64,000 bases of DNA from Corynebacterium tapiri. Lineage in GTDB: Bacteria > Actinomycetota > Actinomycetes > Mycobacteriales > Mycobacteriaceae. The DNA lies in the NCBI RefSeq assembly GCF_006334925.1, contig NZ_VDHJ01000004.1, positions 1-64,000 on the forward strand. Reading direction: 5' to 3'. Below, one piece after another: positions 8,438-17,173 of the stretch (its first letter is position 1; every line of letters begins with the position of its first letter). Both the position numbers and the translations under genes were made by a program. Under the pieces are notes generated by a model. That model worked only from the letters and a program-made list of their open reading frames with translations. It was not told the DNA's origin and made no database searches.

Positions 8438-9195
8438 CGCGCTACTCCGTGAGGATCCGCGAGGAACTCGCGGGTGGCGTGCACCGATTCCACGCTATCG
8501 AAGTCCACGTGGTCAATCCCATGATCGCCGATCTCCACGATGTCCGCGCCGGGGATGGCCGGCAGTACCGGGGAATGCGTAGCGACGATAAACTGCCCAC
8601 CGTGCTGGGCAGCCAACGCGATCTCCGCGAGTAGGGCCATCTGGCGCACGACGGACAGGCCCGACTCGGGCTCGTCGAGGAGGTACACCCCGCGTCCGCG
8701 CATGTACTCCCCGAGGATGTCGAAAACGCCCTCCCCGTGTGAGCGCCCAGCCAGGCGCTCCGACTGCTCCATCCGCAGTCGCCCGGCTCGCCCGATCATG
8801 CTATCCGCAACCTCCATCAGGCTCAGTTGCGTCTCGCTGCGGAGATAAAAACCGCCGAAGATGGCCGGTTCCTCAGTCTCAACCCGGAGCACGCGATCAA
8901 GCCTGGACTCCGTCCCCGTGCGGCGCCTCTTTCCTTCCAAGTCAAAGCCATGACGTGGCCCGCCCCACGCGTCGAACTCGAGGGCCAGAGCGATGGCCTC
9001 CATCAACGTCGACTTGCCGCTGCCGTTATCCCCGGTGATCACGGTAACGGGAGCCTGAAATTCCAGCGGAGCGCGGGTGAGCGCCCGGACCACTGGCAAA
9101 TCGAAGACGTAACTATCTAACCTTCGCTGGTTTACCAAGGACCTCAAGACGCTGAGGTCAGGCAGTCTGACTGACTTGAGTGGCGGCTGAAACAT
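8416..9195 (-). CDS. Small AAA/ABC-type ATPase
   Basis: 259 residues: Walker A at 55-63 (GDNGSGKST), a signature-like segment near 150 (GRSHGEGVFD), Walker B at 170-175 (VYLLDEPESGLS) and a switch histidine in VATHSP. The compact SMC/RecF-like arrangement matches the COG3910 group of predicted ATPases, with no membrane region and no nuclease (TOPRIM) domain. Function unknown. Its ATG overlaps by one base the stop of a 96-aa ORF upstream (TAATG), so the two are translationally coupled. Confidence 0.8.
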   Translation of the reverse strand: MFQPPLKSVRLPDLSVLRSLVNQRRLDSYVFDLPVVRALTRAPLEFQAPVTVITGDNGSGKSTLMEAIALALEFDAWGGPRHGFDLEGKRRRTGTESRLDRVLRVETEEPAIFGGFYLRSETQLSLMEVADSMIGRAGRLRMEQSERLAGRSHGEGVFDILGEYMRGRGVYLLDEPESGLSVVRQMALLAEIALAAQHGGQFIVATHSPVLPAIPGADIVEIGDHGIDHVDFDSVESVHATREFLADPHGVARYLVSGD

Positions 9196-9485
9196 TAGCG
9201 AGAGTGGCGCTGATCGCTGTTGAGCAACTCCGCGATGAACTTCAGGGCGGTCTCTGCCCCGGCCCCGGGGGCCGGACGCGGAGGCAGCGGGGACTCTGCG
9301 GACGCATGGCGGGGTTCGCGCACATCGGCTGTCTGTGTGGTGTCCTCGGTGACCACGGCCAGCTCATCGCCCTCGATGACAACCTCGGTGGCGGGGTCTA
9401 CCTGGGCGTTGCGGGCAGCGTCGACAAGCGTGATCAAGTCGCTGAAGGTGGCGTCATTGAGTCCGATAGAAAACTTCACTGGCAT
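9195..9485 (-). CDS. Hypothetical protein coupled to the AAA ATPase
   Basis: 96 residues. The N-terminal half (VKFSIGLNDATFSDLITLVDAARNA) looks like a folded alpha/beta module; the centre is a Pro/Ala-rich linker; the end is a short helix. AAAGGAGTG is a clear ribosome-binding site before ATG 9485. The stop overlaps the ATPase start by one base. I do not recognise the family; the context suggests a partner of the ATPase. Confidence 0.7.
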   Translation of the reverse strand: MPVKFSIGLNDATFSDLITLVDAARNAQVDPATEVVIEGDELAVVTEDTTQTADVREPRHASAESPLPPRPAPGAGAETALKFIAELLNSDQRHSR

Positions 9486-9606
9486 GGTGGCACTCCTTTT
9501 GGGGTTGGTTTCTGTCCTGTACTGCTCAACCTAGGCGCTGCGGCGCGGGTGCAACACCCTGAAACCGGGATCTCCGGGTAGAAATCAGGGCATCTCCCTA
9601 CGCCAA

Positions 9607-12600
9607 CTATCCGAACTCCAGGGTGGATTCCTCTCCCCAGAACACACGGTCCACGATTCGACGCGCGCGACGAGTAACACGCAGGTAGTCCTCCAGAAAC
9701 TTTTGGTATTCCGAGCCGTAGCCGGCCGCTGCTGCCACGCGGGCAAGCTCGGGGCCGGGCTGGGGCAGTTGGTCCTTACGCTTGCCTTTGGCCAGCACGA
9801 GAGCGTTGCGGGCATCGGTGGCCATGATCCAGGCATCGCGTAGCTCGCGCACGTCGCTCGCGGTGATGATGTCCGGATCGTTGGCCTCCTCGAGTGCGTC
9901 GAGCGTGGCCAGCGTGGAGGTGTTGTGCAGCTGCGGATGAGTGTGGGCGTGCTCCATCGTGAGCAACTGCACCGTCCATTCGATGTCGCTTAGGCCACCG
10001 CGTCCCAGCTTGGTGTGCGTGGTGCGATCGCCTCCACGAGGCAGGCGCTCATCATCCACGCGCGCCTTGATACGGCGTACCTCGCGGACCTGGGCGGCAC
10101 TAGCTCCCTTCTCGGGGTAGCGGAACTGATCGATGGTGAGCAGGAACTTCTCTGCCAGTCCCTTGTCACCGGCGGCAAAAGCCGCGCGCTGCAACGCCTG
10201 AATCTCCCAGGTCTCGCCCCATTCGCGGTAATAGCGCTCGTAGGAGCCGACGGTGCGCACCACTGCCCCGCTGCGTCCCTCGGGTCGCAGTCCCAGGTCC
10301 ACGTCCAGGGGTGGGTCTCCGGAGGGAGTCGCTAATCGACGCCGCATGGAGTCAACAACCTTGCCAGCCCACGCAATCGCCTCGCTTTCCTCAACCCCCT
10401 CAGCTGGTTCGGCGACCACCATGACATCAGCGTCCGAGCCGTAGCCCAGTTCGCGGCCTCCGAGGCGTCCCATGCCGATGATCGCCAGGCGCGCCTTCGG
10501 CGACTCCTCCCCGCTGGCGTTGAGGCCCTCCCGGATTTCCGCCCGCAAGCCCGCTTCCAGCACGGCCAGCCACACGGTGGATAGCTCCAGGCATACCTGG
10601 CGCACATCCATGAATCCGAGCAGGTCAGCGCAGGCGATGCGAGCTAGTTCGAGCCGGCGCAGCCCGCGGGCTCGCGCAACGGCCTTGCTTGCCGACCGAT
10701 GGCGCTTGGCCGAGGCCAACAACGCGCTGTAAACGCGCTCGGGTTCTGCCTCCAGCAGCTTTGGGCCGGACGCGCCGTCGGAAAGCTGCTTGACCACATC
10801 AGGTGCATTGATCACGAGCTCGGAGGTGTACGGGCTCGTTCCCAGAATGAACATCAGGCGCTCGGCCACGATGCCCTCGTCGCGCAGCATCCTTAAGAAC
10901 CACGTGCGATCCTCGGCGGCCTCGGATAGCTTGCGATAGTTCAGCAAGCCCGCGTCGGGGTCGGGCGTGGTGCCCAAATACTCCAGGAGGCTGGGCAACA
11001 GGATCGCCTGCAGCTTGGCCTTGCGCGAGGACCCCGTGGCCAGCTTGGTCAGGTGCTCTACGGCGCGGGCCGGGTGGGTGTAACCCAGCGCAGCCAGTTG
11101 GTCGCGAGCGGCGGTCGGGCTCAATCGGAGCTCGTCGACGCTCTTGGTCACCACAGAATTCAGCAGAGGGCGATAGAAAAGCTTGGCGTGCAGGCCCGAG
11201 ACGTCGCGACGCACTTTCTTCAACGACTCTTCCAGGCGCTCCACCGGCGACTTGCCGTCCCGGGCGGTAAAACCTGCCGTGGTGGCCAACCAGCCCCAGT
11301 CATCCCGGTCGTCTTTGGCGGGTAGGGCGTGGGTTCGCCGCAGTCGGTGCAACTGCAGGCGGTGCTCCATCAGGCGCAAATGTTCGTAGGCCTTGATCAG
11401 TCGAGTGCCGTCCACGCGGCCGACGTAACCGCCTGCCACCAGTGCTTCCAGCGCCTGGGTCGTGGCCAACACGCGCAACGAGTCATCGGAGCGTCCATGC
11501 ACAAGCTGCAGCAACTGCACGGCAAACTCGACATCACGCAAGCCACCACTTCCCAGCTTGAGCTCACGATCCTTGAGGTCGGAGGGCACGTTGTCCACCA
11601 CCCGCCGGCGCATGCGCTGCACGTCCTCCACAAAGGAGTCGCGGCGGGAGGCCTCCCACACCATGGGAGCGAGGGCGTCGACATAGTCCTGGGCGAGCTC
11701 CACATCGCCTGTCATGGGGCGCGACTTCAGCTGTGCCTGGAATTCCCAGGTTTCTGCCCAGCGACGGTAATAGGTCACGTGGCTATCCAGCGTGCGCACC
11801 AGCGCACCCGACTTACCCTCTGGACGCAGGTTGGCGTCGACCTCAAAGAAGCAGGCAGACCCGATACGCATGAACTCGCTGGCGATTTTTGTGGCCACGG
11901 CTCCAGCGTCATCAGCAACGAAGATGACGTCCACGTCGGAGATGTAATTCAGCTCGCGCGCCCCGCACTTGCCCATCGCCATGACGCCGAGGCGCACATC
12001 CAGCTCCTGGTCACCGCGCACGGTATAGACCGCCACCGCGAGTGCTGCGGTCAACGCGGCATCGGCCAAATCGCTTAAGGCTCCAGTGACCTCCGGAAAG
12101 CTAATGACCGGCTGGCCTGCCCCGTAGCCCTTACGGGCAGCGAAGGTTCCAGCCAGGTCGAGAGCCGCGATGCGCATCAAGAGGGTGCGATAGCAGGACT
12201 TGAGGGCAGTCTTGGCCTCCGGGCCCTTGAGCTGGGCACGGTAGGTTCCCGCTTCTGGCTCATCCCCGAGAGGTTCGCCGTCAAGGCGACGTGCCTTAAC
12301 CGACTCGAGCATGGCGGCAAACATCTCCCCACGCCCGGGCAGGTCACCTGCCAGTTCCTTCCACGTGGAGGGATGAGCGACGAGGTGGTCACCCAGGGCG
12401 CTGGAGCCTCCCAGCAGCGCGAATAAGCGCACCCGGAATGTGGAGTCGGTCTGTATGGCCTCGAGCAGCTGGTCTCGCTCGCCTTCGACCGCCTCAACCA
12501 GGCGCATCAGGGTGTTGAGCAGGAGGTCTGGATTGCCTGCCCCGGCAAGCGTCCACAGCACATCCGGGCTGTCGAGGTGAAGCTTGTCCAAATCCTCTGC

Positions 12601-12657
12601 CGCGTGCGGGCCTTTCAATCCCAGCGTTGCCGGGGAGATGCGTTCGGAGCGCGCCAT
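9607..12657 (-). CDS. glnE: Bifunctional glutamine synthetase adenylyltransferase/deadenylylase
   Basis: 1016 residues, the normal length of GlnE, which adds and removes AMP on glutamine synthetase I according to nitrogen state. Two nucleotidyltransferase domains are visible: GKCGARELNYISDVDVIFV in the N-terminal half and GMGRLGGRELGYGSDADVMVV in the C-terminal half, each with the G(G/A)RELxxxSDxD metal motif and each followed by the conserved LRPEGKSG / LRPEGRSG segment and a TWE(F/I)QA stretch. It begins 3 bp after the stop of glnA2, so the two are very likely one transcript. Its substrate in relatives is GlnA1, not GlnA2. Confidence 0.97.
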   Translation of the reverse strand: MARSERISPATLGLKGPHAAEDLDKLHLDSPDVLWTLAGAGNPDLLLNTLMRLVEAVEGERDQLLEAIQTDSTFRVRLFALLGGSSALGDHLVAHPSTWKELAGDLPGRGEMFAAMLESVKARRLDGEPLGDEPEAGTYRAQLKGPEAKTALKSCYRTLLMRIAALDLAGTFAARKGYGAGQPVISFPEVTGALSDLADAALTAALAVAVYTVRGDQELDVRLGVMAMGKCGARELNYISDVDVIFVADDAGAVATKIASEFMRIGSACFFEVDANLRPEGKSGALVRTLDSHVTYYRRWAETWEFQAQLKSRPMTGDVELAQDYVDALAPMVWEASRRDSFVEDVQRMRRRVVDNVPSDLKDRELKLGSGGLRDVEFAVQLLQLVHGRSDDSLRVLATTQALEALVAGGYVGRVDGTRLIKAYEHLRLMEHRLQLHRLRRTHALPAKDDRDDWGWLATTAGFTARDGKSPVERLEESLKKVRRDVSGLHAKLFYRPLLNSVVTKSVDELRLSPTAARDQLAALGYTHPARAVEHLTKLATGSSRKAKLQAILLPSLLEYLGTTPDPDAGLLNYRKLSEAAEDRTWFLRMLRDEGIVAERLMFILGTSPYTSELVINAPDVVKQLSDGASGPKLLEAEPERVYSALLASAKRHRSASKAVARARGLRRLELARIACADLLGFMDVRQVCLELSTVWLAVLEAGLRAEIREGLNASGEESPKARLAIIGMGRLGGRELGYGSDADVMVVAEPAEGVEESEAIAWAGKVVDSMRRRLATPSGDPPLDVDLGLRPEGRSGAVVRTVGSYERYYREWGETWEIQALQRAAFAAGDKGLAEKFLLTIDQFRYPEKGASAAQVREVRRIKARVDDERLPRGGDRTTHTKLGRGGLSDIEWTVQLLTMEHAHTHPQLHNTSTLATLDALEEANDPDIITASDVRELRDAWIMATDARNALVLAKGKRKDQLPQPGPELARVAAAAGYGSEYQKFLEDYLRVTRRARRIVDRVFWGEESTLEFG

Positions 12658-12660
12658 CAG

Positions 12661-14007
12661 CTACAGCTCCATGGTGGATCGCAGCTCCCACGCTGTGATC
12701 TGTTGGGTGTAGGCGCGCCACTCGTTCCACTTCGATCGCAGGAAGAATTCGAAGACGTGCTCTCCCAGCACTTCAGCCATGAATTCGCTGCGCTCAAACT
12801 CGTGGAGAGCATCGTCCAGGCTCATCGGCAGGTCCCGGTATCCCATGGCGCGACGCTCGCGGCGAGTCAGGGAGGTGACATCGTCCTCGGCTGGCTCGAC
12901 GAGCTCGTATTCTTCGCGAATCCCCTTTAATCCGGCTGCCAACACTGCCGCGTACGCCAGATACGGGTTCGCAGCCGAGTCCAATGAGCGGACTTCGACC
13001 CGGCGCGAATTCTCCTTGTCCAGGCGGTAGGTGGGCACGCGGACCAGTGCCGACCGGTTAGACACGCCCCACGTGACTGCGGTCGGGGCCTCGTTGCCGA
13101 ACTGCAGTCGCTTGTAGGAGTTGACCCACTGGTTGGTCACCGCACTGATCTCGTGGGCATGGGCCAGGATGCCGGCAATGAAGTGGCGTGCGGTGTCGGA
13201 CAACGAGAACTCGTCATCCGGGTCGTGGAAGGCGTTGGAGTCTCCCTCGAAGAGGGAAAAGTGCGTGTGCATCGCGCTTCCCGCGTACTGCTGGAAGGGC
13301 TTGGGCATGAAGGTAGCTCGCACATCAGAACGCTGGGCAACGTTCTTGATCAGGTACCTAAAGCTCATCACGTTGTCTGCCATGGCCAGCACATCCGCGT
13401 TACGCAGGTCGATCTCCTGCTGCCCCGGGGCGGTCTCGTGGTGGGAGAACTCGGTGGCAATGCCCACGCTTTCCAACGCCCGCATGGCCTGTCGGCGAAA
13501 CTTCGGGACGTCGTTATGCGATGCCTGGTCGAAGTACCCTCCGTTATCCGTGGGCACCAGATCCGTCGCCGGCGCGCCCTCGCCGGCCTGCTTGAGCACG
13601 TAAAACTCAATCTCCGGGCTTGCCTGGCAGGTAAAGCCCTCCTGGGCTGCCACGTTGACCTGGCGACGCAGGATCTGCCGGGGGTCTGCCATGGAGGGGT
13701 TGCCATCCGGCATGATGACGTCGCAGAACATGCGCGCGGTTCGCAGCTCCGGCTCGTCTTCGTCGAAGGGCATGATCTGGAACGTGGAGGGATCAGGCAG
13801 CAGCAGGGTGTCTGACTCCGATACTCGCGAAAAACCCTCGATGGAGGATCCGTCGAAGCCCACTCCCTCGTCAAAGGCCCCCTCGAGTTCACTGGGGGAC
13901 ATCATCACGCTCTTGAGCTGACCAAAGATGTCGGTGAACCACAGGCGGATGAAGTTGACGTCGCGATCCTCAACCGCGTGGAGGACGTATTCCTGCTGAC
14001 TGTTCAT
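12661..14007 (-). CDS. glnA2: Type I glutamine synthetase-like enzyme GlnA2
   Basis: 448 residues from ATG 14007. The start is fixed by TATGCT at 14015-14020 with a 7-nt gap (leaderless); an upstream in-frame ATG at 14064 would run through this promoter. Typical glutamine synthetase marks are GFDGSSIEGF near the N terminus, SPEIEFYVL, the FMPKPF segment and NRSALVRVP. The NLYDLP adenylylation motif is replaced by GYRDLP, so the target tyrosine is Arg, as in other actinobacterial GlnA2 proteins. It would not be expected to be a GlnE substrate although it is cotranscribed with glnE. In relatives GlnA2 is a dispensable synthetase paralog. Confidence 0.95.
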   Translation of the reverse strand: MNSQQEYVLHAVEDRDVNFIRLWFTDIFGQLKSVMMSPSELEGAFDEGVGFDGSSIEGFSRVSESDTLLLPDPSTFQIMPFDEDEPELRTARMFCDVIMPDGNPSMADPRQILRRQVNVAAQEGFTCQASPEIEFYVLKQAGEGAPATDLVPTDNGGYFDQASHNDVPKFRRQAMRALESVGIATEFSHHETAPGQQEIDLRNADVLAMADNVMSFRYLIKNVAQRSDVRATFMPKPFQQYAGSAMHTHFSLFEGDSNAFHDPDDEFSLSDTARHFIAGILAHAHEISAVTNQWVNSYKRLQFGNEAPTAVTWGVSNRSALVRVPTYRLDKENSRRVEVRSLDSAANPYLAYAAVLAAGLKGIREEYELVEPAEDDVTSLTRRERRAMGYRDLPMSLDDALHEFERSEFMAEVLGEHVFEFFLRSKWNEWRAYTQQITAWELRSTMEL

Positions 14008-14081
14008 TCTCCCCAGCATACGGAGATTGGCTGGCCGCGCAGTCTGCCCAACTGGCGAATTCAAACGTAGAGTGGGGCACT
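14008..14081. promoter_or_regulatory. Divergent leaderless promoters, glnA2 / CYTH-CHAD
   Basis: The 74 bp between the two divergent starts hold two -10 boxes. For glnA2 (minus), TATGCT at 14020-14015 sits 7 nt before the ATG; for the CYTH-CHAD gene (plus), TAGAGT at 14068-14073 sits 8 nt before the ATG. Neither gene has a convincing Shine-Dalgarno sequence. Confidence 0.6.
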
Positions 14082-15674
14082 ATGGTGAGCACTTTTCTCG
14101 AGGTCGAAGCAAAGTTCGCAGTTGATCAGGATGCAGCCGTGCCCTCGTTCGAGGAGCTCGGCGCGGTGGAGACGACACACCACCACAGTTTGTCCGCTAT
14201 CTATTACGACACTCGCGACCTGCGCCTGACCAGATCGAAGGTGACGTTGCGCCGGCGAACCGGTGGTGGCGACGAAGGCTGGCACCTCAAGCTGCCGTCA
14301 GCGCAGGGCCGCCTTGAGCTCGGTGCACCGTTGGGCGAGGAACCCCGCGACGGGCAGATCGAGGTGCCCGAGGAACTGCTCGCCCAGATTCGCTCCATTG
14401 TCCGCTCGCACGAACTCATTCCCATCGCGCAGGTGGACAACGAGCGCACCGAGATCACGATTGCGAACGAAGACTCCTCCCCCATTGCCGAATTCTGCGA
14501 CGACCATGTCACCGCTTCCTCGCTGCTGCTGGGTGGCTCCAGTCGCTCGTGGCGGGAATGGGAAATTGAGCTAGCCGGTGATCTGCCCGGTACCGAAGAA
14601 GGCACTGAACTGATTGCGCAGGCCAGCGAGCTGTTGCGAGCCGCCGGGGCTCGCACCTCCGATTCCCCGTCCAAACTGGTCGCAGCCCTCGGCGCTTCGC
14701 TGCATACAGCCCCGGTACCGGCGTACCTGGCACAGCAGGTCGACCCGGATTCCGCTGCCGGAGCGGTGGTGCGCGCGCTCAAGGCCAACCGCGACAAGAT
14801 GGTGGAGTACGACCCCAAGGTGCGTCGCGACGAGTGGGACTCCGTCCACCAGATGCGCGTGGCCACCCGTGAGCTGCGCAGCCACCTGCAGACCTTTGAT
14901 GGCGTGCTGGCCGGCGAGCCCGTCCGCATCATCCTGGATGAGTTGAAGATGCTCGCAGGATTGCTGGGCAAGGCCCGCGACGCCGAGGTGGTCGAGGAGC
15001 GCTTTGCCTGGCTGATCGACTCTGATGATTCTGGCCTGATCTCCGAGGACGAGCGTGCTCAGATCCTGGGAGCCATGAACACCGAGTACCAGCGTGCGCA
15101 TCGCCACGTCGTGGCTGCGCTGAACTCTCCGCGGTATCTCAACCTGCTCGAACAGATCGACGCTTTGCTCGCCAACCCGCCGGTGATCACCCGCGAAGAA
15201 AGCGCACACTCGACAGCCACATCGCCGGACGACATGGAGCACGTCATGGCAGCATCCTTGGACAAAGCCTTCGCTTCCCTGCGCAAGCGGCACAAGAAGG
15301 CCGTGCGCAATTGGGAGAACAAGGACTTAAGCCTGCACGAGCGCGAGGACTACTTCCACGACATGCGCAAGGCCGCCAAGAAGCTGCGCTACAGCGCGGA
15401 GGCCGTACATGAGGCCACTGGTCTAAAGACTCGCAAGGTGTTCAAGGCCTGCAAGCAGATGCAGTCCACCTTGGGCGACTTCCAGGATGCTGTGACTAGC
15501 CGCGATCGGATCGCGCATCTGGCACAGCAGCACCGCCGCCATGGCCGCGACACCTTCGCGCTGGGCATGCTCTACCAGCGCGAACGCGAGCTCGGGCTGA
15601 AAGCCCTGAAGTCCTATGAAGAGGACTACGCCCGTATCGCTGCCGCCTACAAGCAGCTCGGGCGCAAGAAGTAG
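14082..15674 (+). CDS. CYTH and CHAD domain protein
   Basis: 530 residues. The CYTH domain (about 1-200) opens with the ExExK-type motif FLEVEAKFAV and has the alternating Arg/Lys/Glu strands of the triphosphate tunnel fold (SKVTLRRRTGG, GWHLKLPS). The CHAD domain (about 230-520) is helical and rich in conserved His, Arg and Lys (VHQMRVATRELRSHL, YFHDMRKAAKKLRYSAE), the pattern that binds polyphosphate. Such fusions are linked to inorganic polyphosphate or triphosphate metabolism; the precise reaction is not known. It is divergent from glnA2, a neighbourhood shared with mycobacteria. Confidence 0.93.
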   Translation: MVSTFLEVEAKFAVDQDAAVPSFEELGAVETTHHHSLSAIYYDTRDLRLTRSKVTLRRRTGGGDEGWHLKLPSAQGRLELGAPLGEEPRDGQIEVPEELLAQIRSIVRSHELIPIAQVDNERTEITIANEDSSPIAEFCDDHVTASSLLLGGSSRSWREWEIELAGDLPGTEEGTELIAQASELLRAAGARTSDSPSKLVAALGASLHTAPVPAYLAQQVDPDSAAGAVVRALKANRDKMVEYDPKVRRDEWDSVHQMRVATRELRSHLQTFDGVLAGEPVRIILDELKMLAGLLGKARDAEVVEERFAWLIDSDDSGLISEDERAQILGAMNTEYQRAHRHVVAALNSPRYLNLLEQIDALLANPPVITREESAHSTATSPDDMEHVMAASLDKAFASLRKRHKKAVRNWENKDLSLHEREDYFHDMRKAAKKLRYSAEAVHEATGLKTRKVFKACKQMQSTLGDFQDAVTSRDRIAHLAQQHRRHGRDTFALGMLYQRERELGLKALKSYEEDYARIAAAYKQLGRKK

Positions 15675-15692
15675 TAAGAGCTAGCGGGGGCC

Positions 15693-15878
15693 TTAGGCTC
15701 CCCAGTTCTCGTCCTGCTCGTCGTAGGCGTCGGCGGCCTTGGTGCGCTCGTCGGCGATCTTCAGGGCGTTCTCGGCCTCTTCGCGGGAACCGTAGGGACC
15801 CATGCGGTCAGTAATTCCGTCTTCCTTGCCCTGGGACACTTCGCCGTTGCTGGGGTTGAAGAACCACTGGTTAGTCAT
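15693..15878 (-). CDS. Small SPOR-like hypothetical protein
   Basis: 61 residues: MTNQWFFNPSNGEVSQGKE followed by GPYGSREEAENALKIADERT and an acidic tail. The GPYGSREEAENAL stretch resembles the helix-start of SPOR-type peptidoglycan-binding domains, but the protein is too short to be a full SPOR domain and has no signal sequence. Small proteins like this are common in corynebacteria and mycobacteria with unknown function. A GAAAGG ribosome-binding site precedes the ATG. Its 3' end converges on the CYTH-CHAD gene, with a GGGGGCC/GGCTCCCC hairpin at 15686-15703 between them. Confidence 0.75.
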   Translation of the reverse strand: MTNQWFFNPSNGEVSQGKEDGITDRMGPYGSREEAENALKIADERTKAADAYDEQDENWGA

Positions 15879-16047
15879 GCTGATCGTTGCCTTTCGCTCA
15901 GGTGGCGCGTTACACAGTGCGGTCTAGTTTACGCGCAATTGCAGCGGATTTGTTCCTGTTCGCCCGGTCCACTACCCGGTCGGGATAGACTTGGGCGGTT
16001 GCCGCAGGCGTCGACAAGCATCCCCCGAACCACACCAGGAAGCAGTG

Positions 16048-17163
16048 ATGAGCCAGAACTCCCCCTCCCCGGCCGACAATGCGCGAAGCCTGTTTGCTCG
16101 CTCCTTTGATAGCGCCGCATCGTCGGTGGCACAGGCGCCGCTGACTTACGTGGTTTCGGGCGAGGAGACGGACCATTACGGTGGCTGCGTCGTGGTGGGC
16201 TTGAGTGAGCACCACGTCGCCGTCGCAGTGGGCCCAGGCGAGGGCGACCGGGTCGACGTCGTGGGCGTTGAGGATCAGGCGGAGGTCGCCGAGCGGCTAA
16301 CTGGCCTGGTGGCATCGCTCGTGCAGCGTCAGCTGGTCCCCCGGACCACGAGTGGGCTACATGTTGCCATCTCCTGCCCTGCCGAAATTGGTGCGGGCTT
16401 AGGACGCGACGAGGCCATCGATGCGGCGTGTGTGGTGGCGCTTGTCGACGACCCCGCTGAAGCCGACATCGTCCCCCACCGGGCACGCCTTTCCGAGCTG
16501 TGTGCACAATCCGCAGCAGCTCACGCACACCGGCCTCACCTGCGGGGGCGCTACACCGCGATCCTGCGTGGTACCCCCGGTAACCTCAGCGTGATTGATT
16601 ATGGCGACGGTTCTGTGACCCAGGTTTCGGCTCCAACCGGATATTCGGCCGCCGTCATCACGGGTGAGCACCCCTCAACTAGCGAGCGTGACCAGGAGGA
16701 GCTCCAGCGTCGAGCGTTCATCGACGCCGCGTGCCATGCCTTTGCCGCCGACCCCTTGCGCACTCTGCCCGATGCCCACGATCGCGTGCTCAAGCACCTG
16801 GCTGCAGTGCATGACTTTGATAGCTCTACCGATCTTCCCTCAGTCGAGACTGCACATGGTTGGCTCTCGCGCCTGGAGCGCGAGATCGACCGCACCCAGG
16901 CGGCAGCGCTAGCGCTGCGTTCTCGCCGTGTAGCCCAGCTGTGGCCGGTTCTCACGGAAGGTGCGCAGGACGCGCCGGACAACCAGGTTGCACAGGCCGC
17001 TGTGCGCGCAGGAGCAACCGCAGCCATCGGGTTGTGTACCGATGTTGCGCTGGCTTACGTCGAGGTTGCCCAGGCTCAGTCGTGGCTCGCCGACCTCACC
17101 TCGTACTCGGTGGTGTGGCTGGGTACGGGAGAGCCTGCCCGACGAGTTTCTCCGGAAGACTAG
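16048..17163 (+). CDS. Hypothetical protein, possibly DUF4192-like
   Basis: 371 residues, soluble, without signal sequence or membrane segments. The N-terminal two thirds alternate short strands and helices (LTYVVSGEETDHYGG, VVVGLSEHHVAVAVG); the last third is helical and includes AVRAGATAAIGLCTDVALAYVEVAQAQSWLADL. The overall plan is reminiscent of the actinobacterial DUF4192 family, but I am not sure of the match. The start is ATG 16048, with AGGAAG 5 bases upstream; the frame is open to 15991. It converges on the RNB gene. Confidence 0.7.
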   Translation: MSQNSPSPADNARSLFARSFDSAASSVAQAPLTYVVSGEETDHYGGCVVVGLSEHHVAVAVGPGEGDRVDVVGVEDQAEVAERLTGLVASLVQRQLVPRTTSGLHVAISCPAEIGAGLGRDEAIDAACVVALVDDPAEADIVPHRARLSELCAQSAAAHAHRPHLRGRYTAILRGTPGNLSVIDYGDGSVTQVSAPTGYSAAVITGEHPSTSERDQEELQRRAFIDAACHAFAADPLRTLPDAHDRVLKHLAAVHDFDSSTDLPSVETAHGWLSRLEREIDRTQAAALALRSRRVAQLWPVLTEGAQDAPDNQVAQAAVRAGATAAIGLCTDVALAYVEVAQAQSWLADLTSYSVVWLGTGEPARRVSPED

Positions 17164-17173
17164 GCACGCACCG

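Noticed and set aside
8416..9485. Toxin-antitoxin or anti-phage defence assignment for the ATPase pair
   Set aside because: No nuclease, TOPRIM or toxin domain, and a stable core-gene context; left as unknown.
15686..15703. Bidirectional terminator between CYTH-CHAD and the small SPOR-like gene
   Set aside because: The hairpin is short, overlaps a stop codon and has no T tract; noted in the gene entry but not listed as a terminator.
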